A DNA stretch of 58,967 nt from Nitrososphaerota archaeon (GTDB lineage Archaea; Thermoproteota; Nitrososphaeria; Nitrososphaerales; Nitrosopumilaceae), in contig JAGWFS010000011.1 of the NCBI GenBank assembly GCA_028867785.1, positions 1 to 58,967 of the forward strand, read 5' to 3'. Both the position numbers and the translations under genes were made by a program. The notes below the pieces were generated by a model, which ran no database searches, had not been told where the DNA came from, and saw only the letters and a list, made by a program, of their open reading frames with translations. This document shows, in pieces, positions 52,101-58,967 of this stretch. Each line of letters starts with the position of its first letter. Within the stretch, counting starts at the first letter, position 1.

Positions 52101-52979
52101 CTATGCCACTGATTGTTTAACGTGCATCTTGTTTCCTAGAAACCTGGTTATTATCTCGACAAGTTTTCCAGGTTCTTCTACATGTGGCCTGTGACCGCAT
52201 TCCTCCATTACAACAAACTTGCAGTTTTTCAGATTTGACACATAGTCATCTGAAAAATTGATTGGAATCATGGTGTCCTCTCTTCCCCAGATGACAAGAG
52301 CCGGTATGGAGATCAGATGCAGTCTCTGAGTTATTGCAGGCCAGTGCTTGAAACTTATCACTGAAGAAAGAAATGCCATCTTTGCATTTGGTCTCGACAT
52401 CCCATCACGAAACCTTGCAATGGTGGATTCCTCGACATGTTTTCGTTTGCCTGCCATCATCTGGTATGCTGTCTTGATCAAGTCATGCTGCGGATACAGG
52501 CCGGCCATTATGTATGCATCAAGGGTTGGGTTTGTTGTGCGCATCGTGCCTGTTGGTGACACAAGCACTATCTTCTGGATTACTCCGCTGTCATCAAGGG
52601 CTGCTGCAGACTCGGCAACAATCTGTCCTCCAAGGGACGAGCCTATCATGACTGTCTTTTTGATTCCAAGCCCCTCCAAAAAATCAAAGATGAATTTTAC
52701 AAAATATTTTGGCGTATAGTCAACAGGCGGCTTGTCACTGTATCCGAATCCTATCAGGTCTGGAACTATGACATGATGATCCTTGCTTAGGTGAGGCATT
52801 ACACTTGACCACCTGTCCGCCTGGCTTCCAAGCCCGTGTATCATGACGACATCTGGACCGCTGCCGTCCTCCAGATATCTTATCTTGTTGCCCTCAATTG
52901 TAATGTATCGCTCTCTTACTGTCACTTGTGATGTAACAAAAATCGTCAAGATAAGACCTAGCTCATTGCATAAGCTCAA
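52101..52979 (-). CDS. Alpha/beta-fold hydrolase
   Basis: This 292-residue protein has the alpha/beta hydrolase triad: oxyanion loop VVMIHGLGSQADRW, nucleophile Ser in GSSLGGQ, Asp in WGREDTMIP and His in CGHRPHVEEPG. The substrate is unknown. The first 20 residues before VTVRERYITI are poor in conservation, so a GTG start at about 52922 is also possible. Confidence 0.85.
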   Translation of the reverse strand: MSLCNELGLILTIFVTSQVTVRERYITIEGNKIRYLEDGSGPDVVMIHGLGSQADRWSSVMPHLSKDHHVIVPDLIGFGYSDKPPVDYTPKYFVKFIFDFLEGLGIKKTVMIGSSLGGQIVAESAAALDDSGVIQKIVLVSPTGTMRTTNPTLDAYIMAGLYPQHDLIKTAYQMMAGKRKHVEESTIARFRDGMSRPNAKMAFLSSVISFKHWPAITQRLHLISIPALVIWGREDTMIPINFSDDYVSNLKNCKFVVMEECGHRPHVEEPGKLVEIITRFLGNKMHVKQSVA

Positions 52980-52990
52980 ACATCATGGCA

Positions 52991-53614
52991 TTATGATGAT
53001 ACTCTGAGAAACCTTTCCTCAACCTCTGGCCAGTTGACCACATTCCACCATGACTCAACATATGCGGCCCGCCTGTTTTGGTACTTGAGATAATATGCGT
53101 GCTCCCAGACATCAAGTCCTAGCAGAGGGATTCGTCTTAGGGTCCACGGGCTTGTCTGGTTTTCCGTTGTCATGAACTCCAGTCTGGAGTATGTCTGGTT
53201 GTAGACAAGCCAGCTCCATCCGCTTCCCTGCATTGCTGTTGCTTCTTCGGAAAACTTTTTCTTAAACTCGTCAAAACTTCCAAAATACACTGAAATCTCA
53301 TCTGCTAGCTTGCCTCCAGGCTTTCCTCCCCCTTTTGGCTTCATGCTTTCCCAGAATGTCCTGTGATTCTCATATCCACCCCCATGGAAGTTTATCGCAC
53401 TCCTTGCATTTTCTGGAACGCTTGTCATGTCAGACAAAATGCCAACAACGTAATTTTTGTGTGATAACGCGTTTATCTTTGCAAGAGCGTCATTTAGTCC
53501 GTCTGTGTATGCTTGGTGATGTTTTGTGTGGTGAATTCGCATGGTGGCCTCGTCTATGTACGGTTCAAGTGCATCATACGAGTATGGGAGAGGAGGAAGT
53601 TCATACTTGACCAT
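52991..53614 (-). CDS. sod: Superoxide dismutase (Fe/Mn)
   Basis: ATG 53614 (MVKYELPPLPYSYD) matches the family N-terminus and has GGATATAAATGG 28 nt upstream. The 207-residue protein has ligands His28 (IHHTKHH), the second His in the GSGWSWLVYN region block, and DVWEHAYY with Asp and His. It disproportionates superoxide. Metal type is not decided by the visible residues. Confidence 0.93.
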   Translation of the reverse strand: MVKYELPPLPYSYDALEPYIDEATMRIHHTKHHQAYTDGLNDALAKINALSHKNYVVGILSDMTSVPENARSAINFHGGGYENHRTFWESMKPKGGGKPGGKLADEISVYFGSFDEFKKKFSEEATAMQGSGWSWLVYNQTYSRLEFMTTENQTSPWTLRRIPLLGLDVWEHAYYLKYQNRRAAYVESWWNVVNWPEVEERFLRVSS

Positions 53615-53630
53615 GACAGAATTTTTCAAA

Positions 53631-53654
53631 ATTCCATTTATATCCTAATGGAAT
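53631..53654. promoter_or_regulatory. Inverted repeat around the sod TATA box
   Basis: ATTCCAT-(10 nt)-ATGGAAT has perfect 7-bp arms, and the sod TATA-like GGATATAAATGG (minus strand 53634-53645) lies within it. A protein bound here would mask the TATA box, so it is a candidate redox- or metal-responsive operator. Confidence 0.55.
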
Positions 53655-53691
53655 GACTGGAAGGTATTAATCATAACAATGTAAATAATTT

Positions 53692-54387
53692 ATGGTGAAG
53701 TTTTCACAGATAAAGGAGCCAAGCCTGCAAAAACCTCTGATGATTGCGGCAATGCAAGACATGGGAGATGTGGGCAGTATAGTTATAGATTTTATCAACG
53801 CAAACCTAGACACTGCAATCTTTCGAGAGGTTTTTCCGTCTTATCCGGCATACGTGATAGACAATGGCGGATACATTGACCTACCGGAAGAAAAATGGGA
53901 ATACAGATCTGGAAAGGACACGATTGTCTTTGGCGGGGGTTCTGGACAGCCTTCCTCGACTGAGGAACTCAACGTACTGTGCCAGGACGTAATCAATGTG
54001 GCAAAAAAATACTCGACAAGATTCATCTACACGCTTGGAGGGTTTCACACCGCAAAACCGATTGGAAAAGAACCCCAGACTTTTGTCACCACGACATCGC
54101 TAGAAATGACAGATCAGGTACGCAAGCTTGGAATTGCCACAACACCTGAGGCTTCTATCATTACTGGCTTTAACGGCCTCATACTGGGTTTTGCAAAGAT
54201 GAACGGTATACAGGGAATTGGGCTCTATGCGGAGCTCAACGAGCCAAAGCTTCCGCAGTACCGCTCTGCAAAAAGCATAATCAAGACGCTTGAAAAACTG
54301 ACGTATCAAAAACTAGGTGATACGTCAGAACTTGACGTCCTAGCAGATGAAATCGAGTCAAAGAGCAGGGGCAAGCCTGTGGACTAG
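53692..54387 (+). CDS. PAC2-family protein (proteasome assembly chaperone-like)
   Basis: This 231-residue protein has the PAC2/COG2047 pattern: AAMQDMGDVGSIVIDFI, FIYTLGGFHTAK and ITGFNGLILGFAKMNGI. Archaeal PAC2 proteins help proteasome assembly or have related roles. ATG 53692 has GGTATTAATC about 26 nt upstream. Confidence 0.85.
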   Translation: MVKFSQIKEPSLQKPLMIAAMQDMGDVGSIVIDFINANLDTAIFREVFPSYPAYVIDNGGYIDLPEEKWEYRSGKDTIVFGGGSGQPSSTEELNVLCQDVINVAKKYSTRFIYTLGGFHTAKPIGKEPQTFVTTTSLEMTDQVRKLGIATTPEASIITGFNGLILGFAKMNGIQGIGLYAELNEPKLPQYRSAKSIIKTLEKLTYQKLGDTSELDVLADEIESKSRGKPVD

Positions 54388-54388
54388 T

Positions 54389-54742
54389 CTAGTTTTGTCT
54401 CCACATCTTTTGCCATGTCTCGGCAAACTTGTTCATCATGTCGCCGTATGTCTTTAGCTGTTCAAGGCCAGAATCGCTAATTGATTTTTGCCAGTTTTCC
54501 CCGAATTGCTTGAACGCTGCTGTTCCTGCCTGGGTCATGGCCTTTTGCCAGTTGTCTTGAAACTCTTTCATTGTCTTCTGACTTGACTCGCTTATTGCCT
54601 TTGACATGACTTCTTTGTATTTTTCCTGGACCTCGACGCTTGTTTTTTGCAGTGATTCTAAATTCTGCGCCCATTTTTTTAGGAGATCTGTGTATTCAGC
54701 CCAGAGGCTATTCCAATCGCTAGTTTTGGTGTCTTTTGACAT
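54389..54742 (-). CDS. Helical phasin-like protein
   Basis: ATG 54742 (MSKDTKTSDWNSLWAEYTDL) with AGGAT 5 nt upstream gives 117 residues, nearly all helical with regular Trp, Phe and Lys (FQDNWQKAMTQAGTAAFKQF). The pattern resembles phasins that coat polyester granules; the SDR next door would suit an acetoacetyl-CoA reductase. No PHA synthase is in the window, so the role is unproven. Confidence 0.6.
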   Translation of the reverse strand: MSKDTKTSDWNSLWAEYTDLLKKWAQNLESLQKTSVEVQEKYKEVMSKAISESSQKTMKEFQDNWQKAMTQAGTAAFKQFGENWQKSISDSGLEQLKTYGDMMNKFAETWQKMWRQN

Positions 54743-54823
54743 GGTATATCCTAGTGGCATAGTCTGATAAACATGATCACTGGGGAAAGATTCTTTTTTA
54801 ATTGGTAGTACAGTCTTTGTGTT

Positions 54824-55543
54824 GTGAAAGACTACAATTTTTCGGGTAAAGTGGTACTTGTGACCGGGGGAAGCGGAGGGCTGGGAGTTGACGTTGGAAA
54901 GACATTTCTAAAGTCTGGGGCAACTCTTGTCATTACGTATTATTCAGACAGTTCTCTTCCGCTGTTGCAGGAGATTTGTGGCATGGCCAAAAACGTATTC
55001 TTGCTGAGAGGTGATTTCAAGAAAGAAGAGGATGCAAAAACCTTGGTATCTGCAATATTGGAGAAGTTTGGAAGGATAGACGTATTTGCAAATGTCATAG
55101 GAGGGTACATTGCAGGAAAGCCGATCACCGAGATTGATGAAAATGAATGGCAGGAAATGATGGATCTCAACCTCAAGACAGCGTTCTTGCTGAGCAAGCA
55201 TGTTGTCAAGCAGATGATAAAACAATCTAGCGGCAAAATAATTCATGTTGCAGCAAGACTAGGGCTCAGGGGAAGTGGACTTGATGCTGCATATGTTGCA
55301 TCAAAAAGCGGAGTGATAAGACTAGTCGAGTCTCTCTCGGAAGAAGTCAAGTCAAAAGGAATTAACGTCAACTGTATACTGCCAAGCATAATTGACACCG
55401 AGGAAAACCGCGCAGCAATGCCCAAAGCTGATCACACAAGATGGGTCAAACCAAATGATATTGCAAGAGTGATTCTTTTTCTGGCCTCTGACGATGCAAG
55501 GCCCATACACGGTGCAGCTATCCCAGTTTACGGGCTGGCGTAA
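54824..55543 (+). CDS. SDR-family oxidoreductase (3-oxoacyl/acetoacetyl-CoA reductase-like)
   Basis: This 239-residue protein has the cofactor loop TGGSGGLG (14-21) and the catalytic YxxxK at Tyr157/Lys161 (AAYVASKSG). At the usual catalytic Ser position, 13 residues before Tyr, the sequence is HVAARLG with no Ser. GTG 54824 is the start. The 3' end overlaps 55518-56321 by 26 nt on the other strand. Confidence 0.85.
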   Translation: MKDYNFSGKVVLVTGGSGGLGVDVGKTFLKSGATLVITYYSDSSLPLLQEICGMAKNVFLLRGDFKKEEDAKTLVSAILEKFGRIDVFANVIGGYIAGKPITEIDENEWQEMMDLNLKTAFLLSKHVVKQMIKQSSGKIIHVAARLGLRGSGLDAAYVASKSGVIRLVESLSEEVKSKGINVNCILPSIIDTEENRAAMPKADHTRWVKPNDIARVILFLASDDARPIHGAAIPVYGLA

Positions 55544-56321
55544 ATCTTGTGAACAGGACCAGTGCTATGACGGATGCTGCAAGAACAAGCATGGCAACTG
55601 GTCCAAATTCTGGAACTACTTGGGTGCCAACAATGCTTACCTGTTCTGTCATTGTAGTGATGGGTATTGTTACGACCTCTATTCCCTGCTCGTCTGATAC
55701 TGTAAAGTCCTTTGTGAACTGACCGTCAAGCTGTACACCAAAGAACGGAGGAGAGATGAGGCCTGTCGGCAGTCTGAGTACTAGGTTGTCATTTCCTGTT
55801 GTCTTGCCAACAAGGACTAGGTTGAGGGACTTGTCCTTTGCTCCAATGCTTGCAGAAATGATGTTTTTTGCTGACTGGTACTGTACATCAAACGTTGTCT
55901 TGCCATCGCCTACATCGGCGCCAACATTGTGAATTACCTTGTACCCTGATGGCGTTTCCTGGACCTGTATGGTTCCAACCATCCACGGATATGACTTGTC
56001 ATAAAAACTGAATGTTCCAACGTCATATTCTGTAAGGGTGTAGTATGCTGACTGCCCAAGGTTTATCGTGCCGCTATCGAACTTTCCATTGGGTCCGGAA
56101 TTTGGGTCTCCTGAGACAACCTCGTGAGTAACTGTATCACCGTTTGAAAACTTTAGCGTGTCACCAACATATGCTGTTGTAGCTGAGGTGTAAAATGTAA
56201 GATGTTGATTTGGATCCGCAGACCCTGTGTGGATATCGACTTCGATATTTGAAGCAAATGACTTTGACGCAAAAGGAATAAGCAAAACTATTGCTGCAAC
56301 GGCTATTGCTATTTTATACAC
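55518..56321 (-). CDS. PEFG-anchored secreted protein with a copper-less cupredoxin domain
   Basis: This 267-residue protein has a signal peptide (1-24), a plastocyanin-like domain (about 25-120), an external beta domain and PEFG at residues 237-240 before a C-terminal helix and basic tail. It is a typical PEFG-CTERM protein. In the cupredoxin domain His66 (VTHEVVSG) and Met114 remain, but FYDKSYPWM has Asp108 and Tyr111 where copper-binding Cys and His stand (FYCxxHPWM). The copper site therefore looks lost. Confidence 0.8.
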   Translation of the reverse strand: MYKIAIAVAAIVLLIPFASKSFASNIEVDIHTGSADPNQHLTFYTSATTAYVGDTLKFSNGDTVTHEVVSGDPNSGPNGKFDSGTINLGQSAYYTLTEYDVGTFSFYDKSYPWMVGTIQVQETPSGYKVIHNVGADVGDGKTTFDVQYQSAKNIISASIGAKDKSLNLVLVGKTTGNDNLVLRLPTGLISPPFFGVQLDGQFTKDFTVSDEQGIEVVTIPITTMTEQVSIVGTQVVPEFGPVAMLVLAASVIALVLFTRFTPARKLG

Positions 56322-56478
56322 GAGAACGATTCTAGAAATATTAGTTAATAAATCTGGTTATTTAGAAAACTTACCACTTTGTCAAACCGTTCTCAAATTG
56401 TGTAAAACTGTATTGGCACTAACTATGAAAAATTACATCCCCAGTTTTACTGTCAGACGATCATTTTATCATGACAAA

Positions 56479-57057
56479 TTACTGCAGTGACGGCTTCCAG
56501 ACAATCAGCTTGACAAACTTGAAGATTACTATCTCATCGTCCAGGGATTCATCGGTTATGTGGACCTTGAGCGATTCCAATATTGTCTTGACATATTTCA
56601 AAACAAATCTTGCCCACTTGCGTCCCATACTTGTCTCAAAAACCAGGGTATAGTTTGAGCGCTCTGTTTTGTATCGGAACTGGTACCAGCCGCAATATTT
56701 GCCTATCACTGAAAAGTAGTTTTCTACAATGTTATCGACGTCATACTCCCATCCGCCAAGGGCTGCCAGCTTTTTGACCATTCTTGGGGCTATCTTTGCA
56801 GCTTGGTTCATTGCAATCTCGTCCATGTTTTCAATTAGCGCCGAGAATAATACCTGGGATGTAAGTATGGTGGGCATCATCTCAAAACGCTTGTCAAACG
56901 ATAGGTATTTGCTAAGAACCTTGACTATGAACGAATTTAGGGGAAGGTCTTTTTCTTCCGCATCCTTTCTCAATTCGTCAATTAGACTGTACGGTAGCCT
57001 CAGGGTAACCCTGTTTGTACGAAATGTGGACTCTAACGATTCCAATGTTATGTTCAT
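56479..57057 (-). CDS. Ribbon-helix-helix-like regulator with a large C-terminal domain
   Basis: Residues 15-52 (RVTLRLPYSLIDELRKDAE, then LPLNSFIVKVLSKYLSF) read as a ribbon-helix-helix DNA-binding domain. Residues 60-192 form a domain with NYTLVFETSMGRKWARF, of unknown ligand. It probably regulates transcription. The adjacent gaps 56322-56478 and 57058-57182 show no gene. Confidence 0.65.
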   Translation of the reverse strand: MNITLESLESTFRTNRVTLRLPYSLIDELRKDAEEKDLPLNSFIVKVLSKYLSFDKRFEMMPTILTSQVLFSALIENMDEIAMNQAAKIAPRMVKKLAALGGWEYDVDNIVENYFSVIGKYCGWYQFRYKTERSNYTLVFETSMGRKWARFVLKYVKTILESLKVHITDESLDDEIVIFKFVKLIVWKPSLQ

Positions 57058-57182
57058 TCTTTGTCCCGTATATCATCTATAAAATAACGTGCGTGTTTGT
57101 TTGGAAATATCTTGGATGGAGGCACTAAACTGGCAGGAAAAACGACACTTGGCTACGTATTTTACCGGTATTTCTCAAGTTG

Positions 57183-58487
57183 CTACATGTGAGAGGCAAA
57201 TCTCTCTGATGCCTGTATCAAATGTCTAATGTCAGACCTGCTATGGGCGTGTGATATTGCACCAAGTTTTCCTGGCAGGAAAAAAATCCCGTCCCTTGCA
57301 ATCATCTCAAAGTGATATCTGTGAAGCAGGTCTGTATTGCACATTGCGGCATCTGAAGCATTTCTGATCTCAGTCATGCCTCCAGTCAAAAAGTGTGTCA
57401 TAAACAACGAGCCCTTTCCAGTGGTAGCAACTTTGCCGTCAAATGCTTTCTCAAGTTCCTTTCTTGCCATGTCTCCAAGTTTGCCAATTTTTTTGTAAAC
57501 GCCGGAATTTTTCTTGAGGAACTGCAGCATTGCTCTTCCCGAAGTCATGGTTATGGGGTTTGCAGAAAATGTCCCGCCTCCAATGTATGATCTATCAAAT
57601 CTTGTATGTGTACTAGTGTCAGAAATTTTCATTATGTCTTCTTTTCCGCAGATTACTCCAATCGGAAATCCCCCGCCAACAATCTTTCCAAGAGTTACAA
57701 TGTCAGGATCTAGATTCATCGAGTGATATAGACACCCAAATGAAAATCTAAATCCTGTCACAATCTCGTCAAGCAAAAAAAGAGCATTATTCTTGTGCAC
57801 AAATTCCTGAACTCCTGTCAGATATTCCTTTGTAGCAGGTATGCATCCTGCCCCTCCAAGGACTGGCTCTATGATTACACCTGCCAGATCATCTTTTACT
57901 GATTGCAGTATCTGAATTGACTTTTCAAGGTCATTGTACGGTATTGATACAATGTGGGAATCGTCTGCAAGCCCTAGACTTTCCTGCTGGTCAAAAGGCC
58001 AGTTAACTGACTTGAGCAAGTCCGTTGTGTACCCGTGCCAGCCACCGTCAATCTTTGCAATTATTTTTTTTCCGGTAAATGCCCTTGCAGTCCTTACTGC
58101 ATACATGGTGGCCTCTGTGCCTGTGGAGACATAACGGATCTTTTCAGCTACCGGAACTGCGCCTTGAATTACATCGGAGAACTGCACTGTCATCTCATTT
58201 ACGGTACCGTGCATCCAGCATGAAGGCAATTGCTTTTTCACAAGGCTTGCAACAGCTGGAGCGGCATGACCTAGGATGAGACTCCAGTGTCCCATCCAAT
58301 AGTCTGTATACTTGTTTCCGTCAACATCTGAGATGGTCTTTCCCTTTGCAGACCTAGTGACAAACGGGTAGGGCTTGAAGAATCGTATGTTGTGGCTTAC
58401 GCCGTTAACATGGTATTTTTTTGACTTTTCAAAAATCTTTGCCGATTTTCTAGTTTTTTTCTTGTAGATTTCAACAGCAGAAGACAA
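57183..58487 (-). CDS. hemL: Glutamate-1-semialdehyde 2,1-aminomutase (HemL) or close relative
   Basis: This 434-residue class III PLP protein has [22 protein letters not shown] and the Schiff-base lysine in [14 protein letters not shown]. HemL makes 5-aminolevulinate for haem and B12, needed here for MetH. Several residues of the usual HemL set deviate (for example the N-terminal block), so a related aminotransferase is possible. Start is TTG 58487; the minus-strand ACAATATAAATC (about 58560-58572) is a TATA candidate. Confidence 0.75.
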   Translation of the reverse strand: MSSAVEIYKKKTRKSAKIFEKSKKYHVNGVSHNIRFFKPYPFVTRSAKGKTISDVDGNKYTDYWMGHWSLILGHAAPAVASLVKKQLPSCWMHGTVNEMTVQFSDVIQGAVPVAEKIRYVSTGTEATMYAVRTARAFTGKKIIAKIDGGWHGYTTDLLKSVNWPFDQQESLGLADDSHIVSIPYNDLEKSIQILQSVKDDLAGVIIEPVLGGAGCIPATKEYLTGVQEFVHKNNALFLLDEIVTGFRFSFGCLYHSMNLDPDIVTLGKIVGGGFPIGVICGKEDIMKISDTSTHTRFDRSYIGGGTFSANPITMTSGRAMLQFLKKNSGVYKKIGKLGDMARKELEKAFDGKVATTGKGSLFMTHFLTGGMTEIRNASDAAMCNTDLLHRYHFEMIARDGIFFLPGKLGAISHAHSRSDIRHLIQASERFASHM

Positions 58488-58737
58488 CGAACAAGATAGC
58501 GTCCAAGACCAATATTAGCGATCGCAAAAAATGCAGTTTTTGGGCCGTATTTGTGCATGATTTATATTGTTTCGCTTTGATCACCTGTTTGCATACGTAA
58601 CAGCAAGGCGGCGCTTGTGATGACACTTGGTGTTGTACCATCGCATGATTCACAGGCCTCCAGTTACGCATACAAGATGTGGATATGACCTAACGGTTTT
58701 ATCTGAAATTTGAAGAAAGTGTGTGAATCCACCAATT

Positions 58738-58749
58738 CCCAATATAATG
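58738..58749 (+). promoter_or_regulatory. Candidate rRNA operon promoter with flanking direct repeats
   Basis: CCCAATATAATG is a TATA-like box about 60 nt before the 16S start. TGTGTGAAT is present at 58720-58728 and again at 58748-58756, 28 bp apart, flanking the box. The repeats may be upstream activator or factor B recognition sites. Confidence 0.5.
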
Positions 58750-58774
58750 TGTGAATTAAGTCGTACTTCGACAA

Positions 58775-58798
58775 GGTATTTGAGAAAAATCAAGTACC
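58775..58798 (+). other. Hairpin just before the 16S rRNA
   Basis: GGTATTTGA-gaaaaa-TCAAGTACC folds into a 9-bp stem with one G-U pair and a six-base loop, 9 nt before the 16S start. It is probably part of the pre-rRNA leader involved in processing; the partner strand of a bulge-helix-bulge would lie beyond the window. Confidence 0.5.
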
Positions 58799-58807
58799 GA
58801 TAAAACG

Positions 58808-58967
58808 AATCCGGTTGATCCTGCCGGACCTGATTGCTATCGGATTGGTACTAAGCCATGCGAGTAAGTGTAGCAATACACTGCAGACGGCTCAGTAACA
58901 CGTGGTCAAGCTAACCTATGGACGTGGATAACCTCGGGAAACTGAGAATAAACCGCGATAGATCATG
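58808..58967 (+). rRNA. rrs: 16S ribosomal RNA, 5' part (truncated by the window edge)
   Basis: The sequence begins with AATCCGGTTGATCCTGCCGG, the universal archaeal 5' end of 16S rRNA, and continues with ACGGCTCAGTAACACG and CCTCGGGAAACTGAG. Only the first 160 nt are present. It supports a Nitrososphaerota origin. Confidence 0.97.

Larger units (their letters stand above)
58488..58807. other. 320-bp intergenic region before 16S rRNA
   Basis: It holds the hemL promoter region (minus strand, TATA-like near 58560-58572) and the rRNA promoter (plus strand). The minus-strand frame 58471-58671 has no recognisable protein and is not called. No tRNA is seen. Confidence 0.6.

Noticed and set aside
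52101-52979. PHA synthase PhaC
   Set aside because: The protein is a normal alpha/beta hydrolase with a GSSLGG serine elbow, whereas PhaC has a Cys nucleophile and is longer.
58471-58671. 66-residue minus-strand ORF before 16S rRNA
   Set aside because: Overlaps the hemL start, has no family pattern and lies in promoter sequence.
1-58967. CRISPR arrays, transposons, integrases, prophage genes
   Set aside because: No regularly spaced repeats, no transposase or integrase motifs, and no flanking terminal repeats were seen.

Overview
The window is a chromosomal segment of an ammonia-oxidising archaeon (Nitrososphaerota/Thaumarchaeota, most likely Nitrosopumilales). The evidence is archaeal DnaG, CTP-dependent riboflavin kinase, eL39/eL31/eL15, a NirK-type copper protein, PEFG-type C-terminal anchors, LysW-dependent lysine/arginine synthesis, a degenerate FtsZ and the 5' end of an archaeal 16S rRNA at the right edge. 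The genus cannot be fixed from the sequence alone. Many first genes of transcription units have a TATA-like element about 25 nt before an ATG, GTG or TTG, as expected for leaderless mRNAs. Inner operon genes often overlap by ATGA, GTGA or TTGA. No CRISPR, insertion sequence, integrase or tRNA was seen.

Layout. 1-5 kb: a possible gene remnant, a class I glutamine amidotransferase, a Toprim protein, dnaG, ribK facing ribL, and a diphthine synthase fused to a DUF357-like helical domain. 5-14 kb (minus strand): amino-acid block with a lysine unit (hcs-lysW1-lysX-lysK) and an arginine/shared unit (argG-lysW2-argX, argC-argB-argD, Lrp regulator). A perfect 15-bp palindrome sits on the lysine-unit TATA box beside the Lrp gene. 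14.4-17.1 kb: an AT-rich NitT/TauT-type ABC transporter that looks like an insertion. 17.1-21.5 kb: metF-like gene divergent from a split metH. 21.5-27.8 kb: Nudix, eL39, eL31 with a charged repeat tail, an FtsZ-like protein without the GTPase signature, tRNA methylthiotransferase, fumarase and NirK. 27.9-42.3 kb: SerA, secreted proteins, eL15, NHL-thioredoxin protein, TruD, a secreted beta-propeller, M1 aminopeptidase and a Na+/H+ antiporter.

42.5-45.8 kb is the most interesting part: a TPR protein, a SHOCT-domain protein, and then a tubulin-like protein that resembles eukaryotic tubulin more than FtsZ (artubulin type), followed 2 nt later by a coiled-coil protein. This genome therefore carries both a degenerate FtsZ and a tubulin-like protein with an intact GGGTG loop. 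45.8-58.5 kb: small secreted and membrane proteins, MscS, thioesterase, a LEA-type membrane protein sharing a domain with the SHOCT protein, a broken SRPBCC gene, superoxide dismutase, a PAC2 protein, a helical phasin-like protein, SDR, a copper-less cupredoxin with a PEFG anchor, an RHH regulator and HemL. The window ends with the rRNA promoter region and the start of 16S rRNA.

Pathway logic: LysW carries alpha-aminoadipate or glutamate. LysX and ArgX load it, ArgB/LysZ, ArgC/LysY and ArgD/LysJ act on the loaded carrier, LysK releases lysine or ornithine, and ArgG continues to arginine.
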